A stretch of 34,227 nucleotides of DNA from Rhodobacter sp. (lineage in GTDB: Bacteria > Pseudomonadota > Alphaproteobacteria > Rhodobacterales > Rhodobacteraceae), in contig JAPOUP010000083.1 of the NCBI GenBank assembly GCA_026708635.1, positions 1 to 34,227 of the forward strand, written 5' to 3'. Position 1 is the stretch's first letter. The number at the start of each line of letters is the position of its first letter. The position numbers and the translations under genes are program-made. The notes under the pieces are model-generated. The model ran no database searches. It saw only the letters and a program-made list of their open reading frames with translations, and was not told the DNA's origin. This document shows positions 34,024 to 34,227 of the stretch, piece by piece.

Positions 34024-34043
34024 CGACGTGCCGCGGCACGTCG
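34024..34043. repeat. Perfect 20-bp palindrome after bchP
   Basis: CGACGTGCCG is followed directly by its reverse complement, with no spacer, 25 bases beyond the bchP stop. As RNA it could form an 8-bp stem with a small loop, but no U-tract follows; as DNA it is a fully symmetric site. It may be a weak terminator or a protein-binding site. The remaining bases to 34227 show nothing I recognise. Confidence 0.5.
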
Positions 34044-34227
34044 AGGAAGCCCATCCGAGGGGCCTTTGGCGGGGTTCGCCCTGGCCGCGCGCGTCGCCCC
34101 AACTGCCGGGACGGTGGCGGCGCGAGCGAATGAGGCGAAGGGCGGGCGACCCCGGAACCCGTGTGGGCCAATATGGTCGACGGGCGTTATTCACGGATGC
34201 AACGGCACCGTCGCGGCGCCATAGATC

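Overview
This window is most of an anoxygenic photosynthesis gene cluster (PGC) from a GC-rich, bacteriochlorophyll a-producing alphaproteobacterium. The content is PufLM/PuhA reaction centre, LH1 (PufBA), PufQ, tetraheme PufC, light-independent protochlorophyllide reductase (BchLNB), chlorophyllide reductase (BchXYZ), aerobic cyclase AcsF, ALA synthase (C4 pathway), CrtE/CrtF and the PpaA-PpsR regulatory pair. PufQ, crtEF-bchCXYZ-puf linkage and puhABC-acsF-puhE-hemA-cycA linkage point to Rhodobacterales (Rhodobacter/Roseobacter-like). The genus cannot be fixed from sequence alone, nor whether the cluster sits on a chromosome or plasmid. PufC replaces PufX; no pufX is visible.

Layout. Positions 1-632 lie downstream of pufC and hold no recognised gene, only a doubtful 53-codon ORF. 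From 27960 down to 633, 27 genes run on the minus strand without interruption: bchF-N-B-H-L-M-lhaA-puhA-B-C-orf98-acsF-puhE-hemA-cycA, a 0.5 kb non-coding spacer, then crtE-F-bchC-X-Y-Z-pufQ-B-A-L-M-C. From 28278 rightwards, five genes run on the plus strand: ppaA(aerR)-ppsR-bchG-PucC-family MFS gene-bchP. The last 229 bases contain a perfect 20-bp palindrome and no recognised gene.

How the parts work together. HemA makes ALA for tetrapyrroles. BchH (with BchD/I, not in the window), BchM and AcsF make divinyl protochlorophyllide; BchLNB, BchF, BchXYZ and BchC turn it into bacteriochlorophyllide a; BchG and BchP add and saturate the phytyl tail. PufLM/PuhA form the reaction centre, PufBA form LH1, and PufC with soluble cytochrome c2 (CycA) re-reduce the special pair. 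LhaA, PuhB, PuhC, PuhE and PufQ are assembly or pigment-delivery factors. CrtE and CrtF are the only carotenoid genes here; the rest must lie elsewhere.

Regulation visible in the sequence. There are four exact PpsR/CrtJ palindromes (TGT-N12-ACA): a tandem pair 8 bp apart before bchC, and two in the bchF/ppaA divergent spacer. Three of the four contain a TTGACA -35-like hexamer. Strong hairpins sit after pufA, at the end of crtF and at the end of ppsR, the last two with the stop codon in the loop. The most unusual local features are a 93/94-bp tandem duplication that copies the translation start of ppaA in frame, and a 41-bp composite of direct and inverted repeats between cycA and crtE.
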